NCBI GenBank assembly: GCA_958447915.1 | Contig: CAUDCB010000107.1 | Coordinates: 1 to 6,781 of the forward strand | DNA: 6,781 bases | From: an uncultured Collinsella sp. | GTDB taxonomy: Bacteria; Actinomycetota; Coriobacteriia; Coriobacteriales; Coriobacteriaceae | Reading direction: 5' to 3' | Part shown: positions 1-6,059 of the stretch, one piece after another | How the letters are laid out: each line of letters opens with the position of its first letter | Position numbering within the stretch: position 1 is the first letter of the stretch | Position numbers and translations under genes: made by a program | Notes under the pieces: model-generated | The model's database searches: none | What the model saw: only the letters and a program-made list of their open reading frames with translations | Told to the model about the DNA's origin: nothing

Positions 1-74
1 TGATACGACAGCTCGTGGCGCGTTGAGGACGGCGAGGGTGCTACAGTGAAGCGCAAACAAGAGAAAGGCATCAC

Positions 75-1637
75 ATGGCATTCGTTTCACTCGCCATCAT
101 CGCACTCGTGGCCTTTGCAAGCCCCTTCATCGCCTCGGCGATTCCCGGAAAACCCGTTCCCGAGACGGTCTTTTTGCTCGTGTTTGGTGCGGTGCTGGGA
201 CCTCATATGCTCGGCATTATCCATGTGGATGCCGAGGTCTCGCTCGTGTCCGAGCTCGGCCTGGCCTTTTTGTTCCTGCTTGCCGGCTTTGAGATCGATC
301 CCAAGAACATCACGGGCATCGAGGGGCGCTACGGCATGGCGACGTGGGTCGTCACGTTTGGCATCGCCTGGCTTGCCGTGCGCTTTACCCCGTGGTTTTC
401 GGTCAGTCATTTTGATGGCATCGCCGTGACGCTGGCGTTGACCTCGACGGCGCTTGGGGCGCTCATGCCCATCTTGCGCGAGCGGTCGCTTGCCGGGACG
501 CGCGTCGGCGATTCGATTCTTGCCTATGGTACGTGGGGCGAGCTCGGGCCCGTGCTTGCCATGTCGGTGCTGCTGTCTGCTCGCACCGGCATCCAGACGC
601 TCGTGATTCTTGGCCTGTTTGCGGTGGTCTGCGTGCTGTTGGCCGTGGTCCCAAGTCGTTCCAGGCGCGTCGGCAGCCGCTTCTTTGCGTTTGTCGAGGA
701 ACGCGCCGACACCACGTCGCAGACTTTCGTGCGCCTGACCGTGCTCATCCTGGTCACGCTCGTGGCGTTCTCAGCTGTCTTTGATCTCGACATCGTGTTG
801 GGTTCTTTTGCCGCCGGCTTTGTCCTGCGCTATATCATCCCCGAGGGCAACCATACGCTCGAGACCAAGCTCGACGGCCTGGCCTACGGTTTTTTGATTC
901 CGGCGTTCTTTACCGTATCGGGCGCAAAGATCGATCTGACGGCCGTGGCGTCGCGCCCGGGTCTGCTCGTGGGCTTTATCGTGGCGTTGTTGATTATTCG
1001 TGCCGTGCCCATTCTTATTTCTATGAGCATTTGTCCTGCGACGCGCGATGTGTCGGCGTATGGTCGCATTACCGTGGCCCTGTACTGCACCACGGCGCTG
1101 CCGATTATCGTCGCCGTGACGAGCGTCGCTGTCAACGCCGGCGCATTATCACAGGGCGTCGCTTCGGTTATGGTGGCGGCCGGCGCCATCACGGTGTTCC
1201 TGATGCCACTGCTCGCGCAGCTCTTCTACCGCGTGGTCGATGCCGCGCCGGTTGCCGCCGTGGCAGAGGTTGCCGAGCATCCATCCGATGCGCTCGACAT
1301 CCTGCGCGCCCACCACGACCTAGCGAGCCTGCTCGCACGCGAGCACGAGCTGCTGACATCGCATGGCCATGGTCGCGTATTCGAGGGCCTGCCTACGCTC
1401 GATACGATTGCCGAGCGTCTTTCCGCCGAGGCAGCGAGCGGCCATATCGATGCCCGTATTGTGGACGCGGCACATCTTCTTGCCGATAAGACCTATGGAG
1501 ACGAGGTCGACCCGTCCGAGCTGACTCCGCGCGAGCGTCGCCGCCTGGAGCGCGCCAAGCTCGCCGTGCGCGAATACCGCCGCCGCATGCTGGAGCTCTA
1601 TGCAAGAGAAGAAGCCGAGGACGACGACGGCAAGTAG
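75..1637 (+). CDS. Cation:proton antiporter, CPA2/Kef family, with charged C-terminal extension
   Basis: This 520-residue integral membrane protein probably exchanges Na+ or K+ for protons across the cytoplasmic membrane, serving pH and ion balance. Residues 1-385 are hydrophobic and form about 12-13 membrane segments. Kef/NapA-like landmarks include LGPHMLG at 41-47, an LLAGFEID block at 68-75, ALTSTALGAL at 121-130, GSFAAGFVLR at 243-252 and a helix near 267-288 ending GAKIDL. At the place where relatives carry an Asp pair or QD/ND in the transport helix, this protein reads GTWGELGP (152-159), so Glu156 may be the ion-binding acid. Residues 388-520 are soluble, helical and highly charged (RERRRLERAK, then EEAEDDDGK). 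No TrkA-N nucleotide-binding domain is visible, unlike KefB/KefC. The start is supported by AGAAAGG at 62-68, six bases before ATG. It is convergent with the downstream SDR. The family is clear; the ion is not. Confidence 0.88.
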   Translation: MAFVSLAIIALVAFASPFIASAIPGKPVPETVFLLVFGAVLGPHMLGIIHVDAEVSLVSELGLAFLFLLAGFEIDPKNITGIEGRYGMATWVVTFGIAWLAVRFTPWFSVSHFDGIAVTLALTSTALGALMPILRERSLAGTRVGDSILAYGTWGELGPVLAMSVLLSARTGIQTLVILGLFAVVCVLLAVVPSRSRRVGSRFFAFVEERADTTSQTFVRLTVLILVTLVAFSAVFDLDIVLGSFAAGFVLRYIIPEGNHTLETKLDGLAYGFLIPAFFTVSGAKIDLTAVASRPGLLVGFIVALLIIRAVPILISMSICPATRDVSAYGRITVALYCTTALPIIVAVTSVAVNAGALSQGVASVMVAAGAITVFLMPLLAQLFYRVVDAAPVAAVAEVAEHPSDALDILRAHHDLASLLAREHELLTSHGHGRVFEGLPTLDTIAERLSAEAASGHIDARIVDAAHLLADKTYGDEVDPSELTPRERRRLERAKLAVREYRRRMLELYAREEAEDDDGK

Positions 1638-1651
1638 TCGATACTCTCTCG

Positions 1652-1899
1652 GGGAAGCCGCGTCCCGCTTTGAAGGCGCGGAACGGGATGTGGTTTCCGA
1701 AACGGGGGCCGTTGGGAAACTGTGTCCCGGAATGGGCGCTCAGAGTGGGATGCAGTTTCCGCGAGAGACCCGTTGCGGAAACGGTATCCCAGAATCGGCG
1801 CTCAAAACGGGACGCAGTTTCCGCAAGGAGGTCCTGGGGAAAACCGTGCCCCGTTCTGATCCGAAATACTGGGACATAGTTTCCCTTTCATAACAGAAG
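1652..1899. repeat. 62-bp tandem repeat array, about 3.8 units, with alternating inverted 15-bp arms
   Basis: Units begin at 1652, 1714, 1776 and 1838, exactly 62 bp apart; the fourth degenerates after 1885. Each unit has a left arm at its start (for example GGGAAACTGTGTCCC at 1714) and a right arm 33 bp later (1685, 1747, 1809, 1871; for example GGGACGCAGTTTCCG at 1809). The two arm types are reverse complements, sharing the consensus GGGAYRCRGTTTCCS. Spacers are 14 and 18 bp and more variable than the arms. Arms can pair within or between units, for instance 1747-1761 with 1776-1790 at 13 of 15 positions. The array fills most of the gap between two convergent genes, a position typical of REP/BIME-like elements. 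Because 62 is not divisible by three, the repeats would shift frame each unit, which argues against coding. Function is unknown. Confidence 0.85.
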
Positions 1900-1941
1900 A
1901 AGGCGCGCTGCCTGCAGTTGATGCAGACGACGCGCCTTTTT
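1900..1941 (+). terminator. Rho-independent terminator between convergent genes
   Basis: AAGGCGCG at 1900-1907 pairs perfectly with CGCGCCTT at 1931-1938, and a T run follows (1937-1941) on the plus strand. A smaller inner hairpin, CTGCA with TGCAG, can form in the loop. It would stop plus-strand transcripts that leave the antiporter gene and cross the repeat array. On the minus strand the stem is followed by CTTCTTCTG, so it may also serve the SDR gene, less efficiently. Confidence 0.75.
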
Positions 1942-1983
1942 GGTTGAGCTATGTTGAGGCTTGAAGCCGAAGCTCGTGGCTCC

Positions 1984-2733
1984 TTAGGAGCGGGCGGCTC
2001 CGTCGACGGGGAGCACGGCGCCCGTGATGTAGGAGGACATGTCGCTCGCCAGGAAAACAAAGGCGTTGGCGACATCCTCGGGCTCGCCCATGCGACCCAG
2101 CGGAATGGTGGCGACGATGGGCTTAATAACCTCTTCGGGCAGGTTGGCGACCATATCGGTTTTGGTTACGCCGGGTGCGACGGCATTGACGCGAATACCC
2201 ATGGGGGCGAGCTCGCGCGAGAGCGACTGGACCATGCCGTTGACGGCAAACTTGGACGTGGGGTAACCGACGCCGGAGGGCTGGCCATACTTGGCGACCA
2301 TCGAGCTTGTGGTGGTGATGGTGCCGCCGTGGCCGGCCTCGGTCATGATCTTGGCGGCAGCCTGGTGACCATTAAAGACGGCGACGACATTGAGGTCCAT
2401 GACCTTTGCAAACTCTTCTGCCGTGTAATCCAAAAGGGGCGAGCGCTGGGAGATGCCAGCGTTGTTGACGACCGTGTCCAAGCCGCCCATGTCGGCTGCG
2501 GCCTGGGTAAAGGCCTCGGTTACGGCTTCGAGCGAGGTGAGGTCACAGGAGCGGCCCCAGACCTTGGCGTCGGGATAGGCGGCTGCCAGCTTCTCAACGG
2601 CCGCGTCGGCAGTCTCCTGGCGCGAGCCAAAGACGGTGACGGCAGCGCCTTCTTCGATAAAACGGCAGGCGATGGCATAGCCGATTCCGCGCGTGCCTCC
2701 GGTGATGATTGCTTTCTTGCCCTCGAGCAACAT
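1984..2733 (-). CDS. Short-chain dehydrogenase/reductase, BaiA/FabG-like
   Basis: This 249-residue classical SDR is a soluble NAD(P)-dependent oxidoreductase acting on a hydroxyl or keto group. The full signature is present: cofactor motif TGGTRGIG at 11-18, Asp64 in CDL, NNAG at 90-93, Asn115, Ser144, and Tyr157-x-x-x-Lys161 in GYPTSK. The C-terminal region contains the APGV...TDM and FLASD...ITG...VDG blocks of the family. Length and several blocks (ITGGTRGIG, SGVGYPxSK) resemble BaiA, the bile acid 3-alpha-hydroxysteroid dehydrogenase of gut clostridia; this comparison is from memory. After the second strand it reads FGSRQE (35-40), where Ser37-Arg38 suggests NADP(H) rather than NAD. The start is set by AGAGGA about seven bases before ATG. 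It is separated from hom by a terminator, so it is likely monocistronic. Other possible roles are 3-oxoacyl-ACP reduction or sugar/polyol dehydrogenation. Family certain, substrate unknown. Confidence 0.9.
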   Translation of the reverse strand: MLLEGKKAIITGGTRGIGYAIACRFIEEGAAVTVFGSRQETADAAVEKLAAAYPDAKVWGRSCDLTSLEAVTEAFTQAAADMGGLDTVVNNAGISQRSPLLDYTAEEFAKVMDLNVVAVFNGHQAAAKIMTEAGHGGTITTTSSMVAKYGQPSGVGYPTSKFAVNGMVQSLSRELAPMGIRVNAVAPGVTKTDMVANLPEEVIKPIVATIPLGRMGEPEDVANAFVFLASDMSSYITGAVLPVDGAARS

Positions 2734-2892
2734 GGTGCTTCCTCTCTACGTGGGGCGGCCATACGCAACACAGCATAGCGGCAGCCAAAATCGGCTCCGG
2801 CTGCATGTCGGCGAACGGTACCCCCGCCTGGCAGCGAGCGGTCAGGTCGTTCAAACGCAGATTGCGCCAATACACCCCACGTGCACAAGCAA

Positions 2893-2926
2893 AGGGGCTC
2901 CCGTCCCCTGCCGGACGAGAGCCCCT
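2893..2926 (-). terminator. Rho-independent terminator of hom
   Basis: AGGGGCTC at 2893-2900 pairs with GAGCCCCT at 2919-2926. After one mismatch the stem continues with CGTCC (2902-2906) and GGACG (2913-2917), closing a six-base loop. Read on the minus strand, the stem is followed by TTTGCTTG, a short U-rich tract. It lies about 30 bases past the hom stop codon and upstream of the SDR gene, so it should separate the two same-strand transcripts. Confidence 0.75.
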
Positions 2927-2957
2927 CACACATATAGGTCGTAGAGCGAAAATCGAA

Positions 2958-4301
2958 TTAGTTGGCCATGACGCCTTCGGTCCAAGCCTCGACGTCCTCG
3001 ATGCGCAGGACGTTGGCGACCTCGGCCACGCAGTCGACGCTGGCAAGCTCGGCGGCGGCAGCTTGGACGTCTTTCTCGAGCGCGCGATGCGTCAGGAAGA
3101 TGACCGAGCAGGCATCGCTGACGCCCGACTTGCCGTCCTCGACCTGGTTGATGAGCGAGATCGAGATGTTGTGCTTGGCAAAGATGTCGACCGTCTCGGA
3201 CAGGGCGCCCACGCGGTCGGCGACCTTCAGGCGCACATAGTACTTGGTCTGGAGCTCGTCCATGGGCTTAAAGGCGAGGTTGTGGCCATAGGGCTCAATC
3301 TCGGGCAGCGGAGCCACGCCGCGGCTGATTTGCTCGGAGAGCGACAGGATGTCGCCCACGACGGCACTCGCGGTGGGGAAGGAGCCTGCGCCCGCGCCGT
3401 AGAACATGGTCTCGCCTACGGCGTCGCCTACCACGTAGACAGCGTTCATGGCGCCGTTGACCTTGGCGAGCATATGGTCTGCCGGGATGAGCGTGGGATG
3501 CACGCGGACGTCGACGCCGGCGTCGGTGTTGCGGGCGATGCCCAGCAGCTTAATGGTGTAGCCGAGCTCGCGGGCCTGGGCGATGTCCTCGGCGCCGATG
3601 GTACGGATACCCTGCTGGTACACATCGTCGGTGGTCACGCGGGTGCCAAAGCCGATGGAGGCGAGGATCGCCGTCTTGCTGGCGGCGTCGAAGCCGTCGA
3701 CGTCGGCGGACGGGTCGGCCTCGGCATAGCCCTTGGCCTGCGCGTCGGCGAGCACGTCGGCGTAATCGGCGCCCTCGGCGTCCATGCGCGACAGGATGTA
3801 GTTGGTGGTGCCGTTGAGGATGCCGGCGATGGTCAGGATCTTGTTGCCCACCAGGTCGTGCTCGAGCGTGCTCACGATGGGGATGCCGCCGCCGCAGCTG
3901 GCCTCGCACTTAATCTGCACGCCGCACGCGCGCGCCTTCTCGGCGAGCGTCTCGACGTGACGGCCCAGCAGGGCCTTGTTGGCAGAGACGACGTGCTTGC
4001 CGTGCTCAAAGGCGGTGGTGAAGATCTCGGTTGCGGGGTGCTCGCCGCCGATGAGCTCGACGACGATGTCAACGGCGGGGTCGGTGACGACGTCGTGCCA
4101 GTCACTCGTAAAGGCCTCGCGCTCAATGCCTGCCGCCTCGGCCTGCTCCCAAGCAAGCGCGCAGGCGCGGGTCAGCTTAAGGTCGATGCCGTAGGCGGCC
4201 AGGTACTCATCGTGGTGGCTCTTAATCAGACGGGCCACGCCGCCGCCGACGGTTCCCAGACCGATGAGGCCGACGTTCACGGTGCGCAGGGGTTCGCTCA
4301 T
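2958..4301 (-). CDS. hom: Homoserine dehydrogenase with C-terminal ACT domain
   Basis: This enzyme reduces L-aspartate 4-semialdehyde to L-homoserine with NAD(P)H, at the branch leading to threonine, methionine and isoleucine. It has 447 residues, as usual for the ACT-containing bacterial form. The N-terminal Rossmann motif GLGTVGGG spans 14-21. SANKALL at 107-113 holds a conserved Lys (110). The family block ILNGTTNYIL lies at 161-170. DGFDAASK at 202-209 supplies the Asp205/Lys209 pair that matches the catalytic Asp and Lys of characterised enzymes. Residues 354-430 form an ACT domain (start YYVRLKVADRVGALSE), the usual site of allosteric control by threonine; feedback inhibition is inferred. 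The frame stays open for 73 codons upstream, but the start at 4301 is preferred because AAGGAG lies six bases ahead and the upstream residues are not homoserine-dehydrogenase-like. It is divergent from livK. Confidence 0.95.
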   Translation of the reverse strand: MSEPLRTVNVGLIGLGTVGGGVARLIKSHHDEYLAAYGIDLKLTRACALAWEQAEAAGIEREAFTSDWHDVVTDPAVDIVVELIGGEHPATEIFTTAFEHGKHVVSANKALLGRHVETLAEKARACGVQIKCEASCGGGIPIVSTLEHDLVGNKILTIAGILNGTTNYILSRMDAEGADYADVLADAQAKGYAEADPSADVDGFDAASKTAILASIGFGTRVTTDDVYQQGIRTIGAEDIAQARELGYTIKLLGIARNTDAGVDVRVHPTLIPADHMLAKVNGAMNAVYVVGDAVGETMFYGAGAGSFPTASAVVGDILSLSEQISRGVAPLPEIEPYGHNLAFKPMDELQTKYYVRLKVADRVGALSETVDIFAKHNISISLINQVEDGKSGVSDACSVIFLTHRALEKDVQAAAAELASVDCVAEVANVLRIEDVEAWTEGVMAN

Positions 4302-4307
4302 AGATAG

Positions 4308-4313
4308 CTCCTT
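4308..4313 (-). promoter_or_regulatory. Ribosome binding site deciding the hom start
   Basis: On the minus strand the sequence is GAAGGAGCTATCTATG, a near-perfect Shine-Dalgarno AAGGAG six bases before ATG at 4301. It selects the 447-residue product over the 520-residue open frame that begins at 4520. Confidence 0.85.
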
Positions 4314-4354
4314 CGTGCATCTTATAGATTGATTGGTCAAGTAATGTTGAGTGC

Positions 4355-4360
4355 ATTCTA
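4355..4360 (-). promoter_or_regulatory. Possible -10 element of the hom promoter
   Basis: On the minus strand TAGAAT matches the TATAAT consensus at five of six positions and lies about 55 bases before the hom start, giving an inferred leader of roughly 45-50 bases. No convincing -35 element is seen at the usual spacing (GAGCAC at 17 bp), so the call is tentative. Confidence 0.35.
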
Positions 4361-4503
4361 GCGTGAACCGAGGGCGCGTGCTCGCCAGGCAACAGGAGTC
4401 GCACAAAACGGCACCCCCGAAACGCTGCGGAAACATTGGAAACACGCTCGCTACAAACGGAACTCCGTAACAAACTGTCAACGTTTGCGCCATAAGGTTT
4501 GCC

Positions 4504-4569
4504 CTGTGCGACTGGGGCATGCAGGCACTCGTCGGCCTCGTCGCGACTGGTGCCGCCGTCGCTGCCTAG
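4504..4569 (+). pseudogene. Short relic of a livK-like binding-protein gene
   Basis: Read in the frame of 4507, the segment gives DWGMQALVG, then TGAAVAA, ending at TAG (4567-4569). The intact livK downstream reads DWGMQALVG, then TTTGASVAVAA, at residues 110-130. At DNA level 4510-4537 matches 5168-5195 at 27 of 28 bases, far beyond chance. After that identity falls and three intervening codons differ (LVA against PTT), although reading frame and order are kept. A weaker match (GTCAACG at 4477 against 5144) may extend it upstream. There is no plausible start codon with a binding site and no room for a signal peptide or a mature protein. It is best read as the remains of a duplicated livK or a short gene-conversion patch. 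Whether it is transcribed is unknown. Confidence 0.7.
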
Positions 4570-4704
4570 GTGCGCACAAAACGCGACCGGTGAGGCTGTT
4601 TTAATCAGGGTAGGGACGCTTGTAACAGAACGGAAACAATACTTTCACACAATAAAGTGGCTAAACTGCATAAACCGACAGAAATACGCATGAATATGGA
4701 TAAA

Positions 4705-4734
4705 TGGACAAAACAAAAGAAAAGTTGAAATAAT
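4705..4734 (+). promoter_or_regulatory. Probable livK promoter
   Basis: TGGACA at 4705-4710 (five of six against TTGACA) is followed after 18 bp by AATAAT at 4729-4734 (five of six against TATAAT). It lies in the most AT-rich part of the window, and the inferred transcript would start near 4741, about 100 bases before livK. A second candidate -10, TACTAT at 4760-4765, has no recognisable -35 element. The call is from consensus matching only. Confidence 0.45.
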
Positions 4735-4751
4735 CGCCACTTTTCTCAACT
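4718..4751. promoter_or_regulatory. Dyad overlapping the livK promoter, possible operator
   Basis: AGAAAAGT at 4718-4725 is a perfect inverted repeat of ACTTTTCT at 4739-4746. An overlapping second inverted pair exists, AGTTGA at 4723-4728 with TCAACT at 4746-4751. The dyad covers the spacer, the -10 element and the inferred start site, where a repressor would block transcription. No regulator family could be assigned. Confidence 0.4.
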
Positions 4752-4773
4752 AAAGCGTCTACTATTTTGCGAA

Positions 4774-4819
4774 CGCCGAACACGGCGAAGGATGGCCTGT
4801 CGGGTAACCGAAACCCGAC
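4774..4819 (+). promoter_or_regulatory. Structured livK leader with two hairpins
   Basis: The first hairpin is CGCCG (4774-4778), loop AACA, CGGCG (4783-4787). The second is GTCGGGT (4799-4805), a seven-base loop, ACCCGAC (4813-4819), a perfect 7-bp stem. The second ends nine bases before GAGAGGAG, the livK ribosome binding region. No U run follows, so it is not a terminator. It could stabilise the mRNA or tune translation; it matches no riboswitch known to me. Confidence 0.5.
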
Positions 4820-4840
4820 GAGATTTGAGAGGAGAGCCGC

Positions 4841-6028
4841 ATGTCGAGCCTCACCGGTAAGTCATTGAACCCTGTTATGAATCGCAGGAGCGTTATCGCG
4901 AGCGCAGCAGGTCTGGGGGCGATGTCCATTCTAGCTGGCTGCTCCTCCAACGGCGGCGACAGCGGTTCCGCTTCGGGCGACGCTTCGTTTAAGATCGGCA
5001 CCATCGGCCCGCTGACCGGCGCCAACGCGTCCTACGGCAAGTCTGTTACCCAGGGCGTCGAGCTTGGCTGCAAGGACTTCTCCACCAAGGAGCTGCCGCT
5101 TGCCAGCAAGGCCGAGGATGACCAGGCCGATGGCGAGAAGGCCGTCAACGCCTTCAACACCCTGCTCGACTGGGGCATGCAGGCCCTCGTCGGCCCGACC
5201 ACCACGGGCGCGTCGGTTGCCGTTGCCGCAGAGTGCGGTAACGACCCCAAGACGTTCATGATCACCCCGTCCGCGTCCTCCGAGGACGTCACCGACGGCA
5301 AGGATTGCGTCTTCCAGGTTTGCTTCACCGACCCCAACCAGGGTGTCAACGCTGCCAAGTTCCTGGCGCAGAAGTATGCGGACGAGAAGTTCGTGCTGTT
5401 CTATAACTCCGGCGACGCCTATTCTTCGGGCATCGCAGATTCCTTTAAGGCCCAGGCCGCTGAGTCCAAGCTCGAGATTGTTGACGAGGAGACCTTTAAG
5501 GACGACTCCGCCACGAGCTTTACCAACCAGCTGACCAAGGCCAAGCAGGCCGGCGCCACCATGATCTTTGCGCCGATCTACTACACGCCGGCGTCCGTCC
5601 TGCTCAAGAACGCCAAGGACATGGGCTACGACGTCAAGATGATGGGCTGCGACGGTATGGACGGCATCCTGGGCGTTGAGGGCTTCGATACCTCTCTTGC
5701 CGAGGGTCTGCTGCTCATGACCCCGTTCTCCGCCGACGACGAGAAGAACGCCGACTTCGTTAACGCTTACAAGGATAAGTACGGCGATACCCCCGACCAG
5801 TTTGCCGCTGACGCCTACGACGGCGTGCACGCGGTGGCCGAGGCCGTCAAGGAGGCCGGTCTTGGTGTCGACGCCGATCCGACCGAGGTCGCCGAGAAGC
5901 TGTCCAAGGCTATGCTCAAGATTACCGTTGACGGTCTGACCGGCAAGCTCACCTGGAACGATAAGGGCCAGGTCCAGAAGGAGCCCACGGCGTACGTCAT
6001 CACCGACGGCAAGTACGTACAGGCCTAA
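4841..6028 (+). CDS. livK: Branched-chain amino acid ABC transporter substrate-binding lipoprotein
   Basis: This 395-residue extracytoplasmic protein captures leucine, isoleucine or valine (or related amino acids) and delivers them to the LivHM permease. The N-terminus has a twin-arginine start NRRSVIASAAG (14-24), a hydrophobic stretch and the lipobox LAGC with Cys34 as lipidation site, followed by a Ser/Gly-rich linker (35-48). The mature part is a type I periplasmic-binding fold: KIGTIGPLTG at 51-60, a GPTTTGAS block at 118-125 and TPSASS at 142-147 that normally contact the ligand's alpha-amino and carboxyl groups, then a Tyr194 region (GDAYSSG) and GCDGMDG at 269-275 in the second lobe. 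Length and domain layout are normal. The start at 4841 is supported by GAGAGGAGA upstream; Met13 lacks a binding site. It is followed by livH after 139 bases. Exact substrate is not determinable here. Confidence 0.93.
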   Translation: MSSLTGKSLNPVMNRRSVIASAAGLGAMSILAGCSSNGGDSGSASGDASFKIGTIGPLTGANASYGKSVTQGVELGCKDFSTKELPLASKAEDDQADGEKAVNAFNTLLDWGMQALVGPTTTGASVAVAAECGNDPKTFMITPSASSEDVTDGKDCVFQVCFTDPNQGVNAAKFLAQKYADEKFVLFYNSGDAYSSGIADSFKAQAAESKLEIVDEETFKDDSATSFTNQLTKAKQAGATMIFAPIYYTPASVLLKNAKDMGYDVKMMGCDGMDGILGVEGFDTSLAEGLLLMTPFSADDEKNADFVNAYKDKYGDTPDQFAADAYDGVHAVAEAVKEAGLGVDADPTEVAEKLSKAMLKITVDGLTGKLTWNDKGQVQKEPTAYVITDGKYVQA

Positions 6029-6059
6029 TTGGCCGCCTTACATAGAGCGGTTTTGATCC

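Larger units (their letters stand above)
4302..4840. other. Divergent intergenic region between hom and livK
   Basis: This 539-bp region has no intact gene. From the hom side it holds the hom ribosome binding site and probable -10 element (4308-4360), then about 110 bp with nothing recognised. Next come a short livK-like relic (4504-4569) and an AT-rich stretch of about 150 bp (roughly 4620-4770). That stretch contains the probable livK promoter and a dyad, and it is followed by two leader hairpins. No riboswitch class or T-box could be recognised on either strand. Confidence 0.7.

Noticed and set aside
23..47. Promoter of the antiporter (TTGAGG at 23-28, TACAGT at 42-47)
   Set aside because: The spacing is only 13 bp and the upstream context is cut by the window start, so it cannot be supported.
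1600..1893. 97-codon open frame over the repeat array
   Set aside because: It starts inside the antiporter gene and crosses a 62-bp repeat whose period breaks the reading frame each unit. No ribosome binding site was seen.
1652..1899. CRISPR array
   Set aside because: The conserved parts are short inverted arms in alternating orientation with 14- and 18-bp spacers that are partly similar between units, not identical direct repeats with unique spacers, and no cas gene is present.
1951..2778. 275-codon plus-strand open frame opposite the SDR gene
   Set aside because: Antisense shadow of a gene with the full SDR signature; Gly/Asp-rich, no recognisable domain.
2779..2800. Short inverted repeat (AGCC-AAAATC-GGCT) upstream of the SDR gene
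   Set aside because: The perfect stem is only 4 bp and such matches are common by chance in GC-rich DNA.
2709..4307. 532-codon plus-strand open frame opposite hom
   Set aside because: It is antisense to a clear homoserine dehydrogenase. Its translation is rich in Asp, Gly, Val and His without any domain pattern, as expected from the complement of a GC-rich gene.
4302..4520. N-terminal extension of hom by 73 residues
   Set aside because: The strong AAGGAG and the family-like N-terminus both point to 4301. The extension overlaps the likely promoter and the livK relic and shows no targeting or domain features.
4931..5830. 299-codon minus-strand open frame opposite livK
   Set aside because: Antisense shadow in GC-rich coding DNA; the plus-strand protein has a signal peptide and binding-protein motifs.
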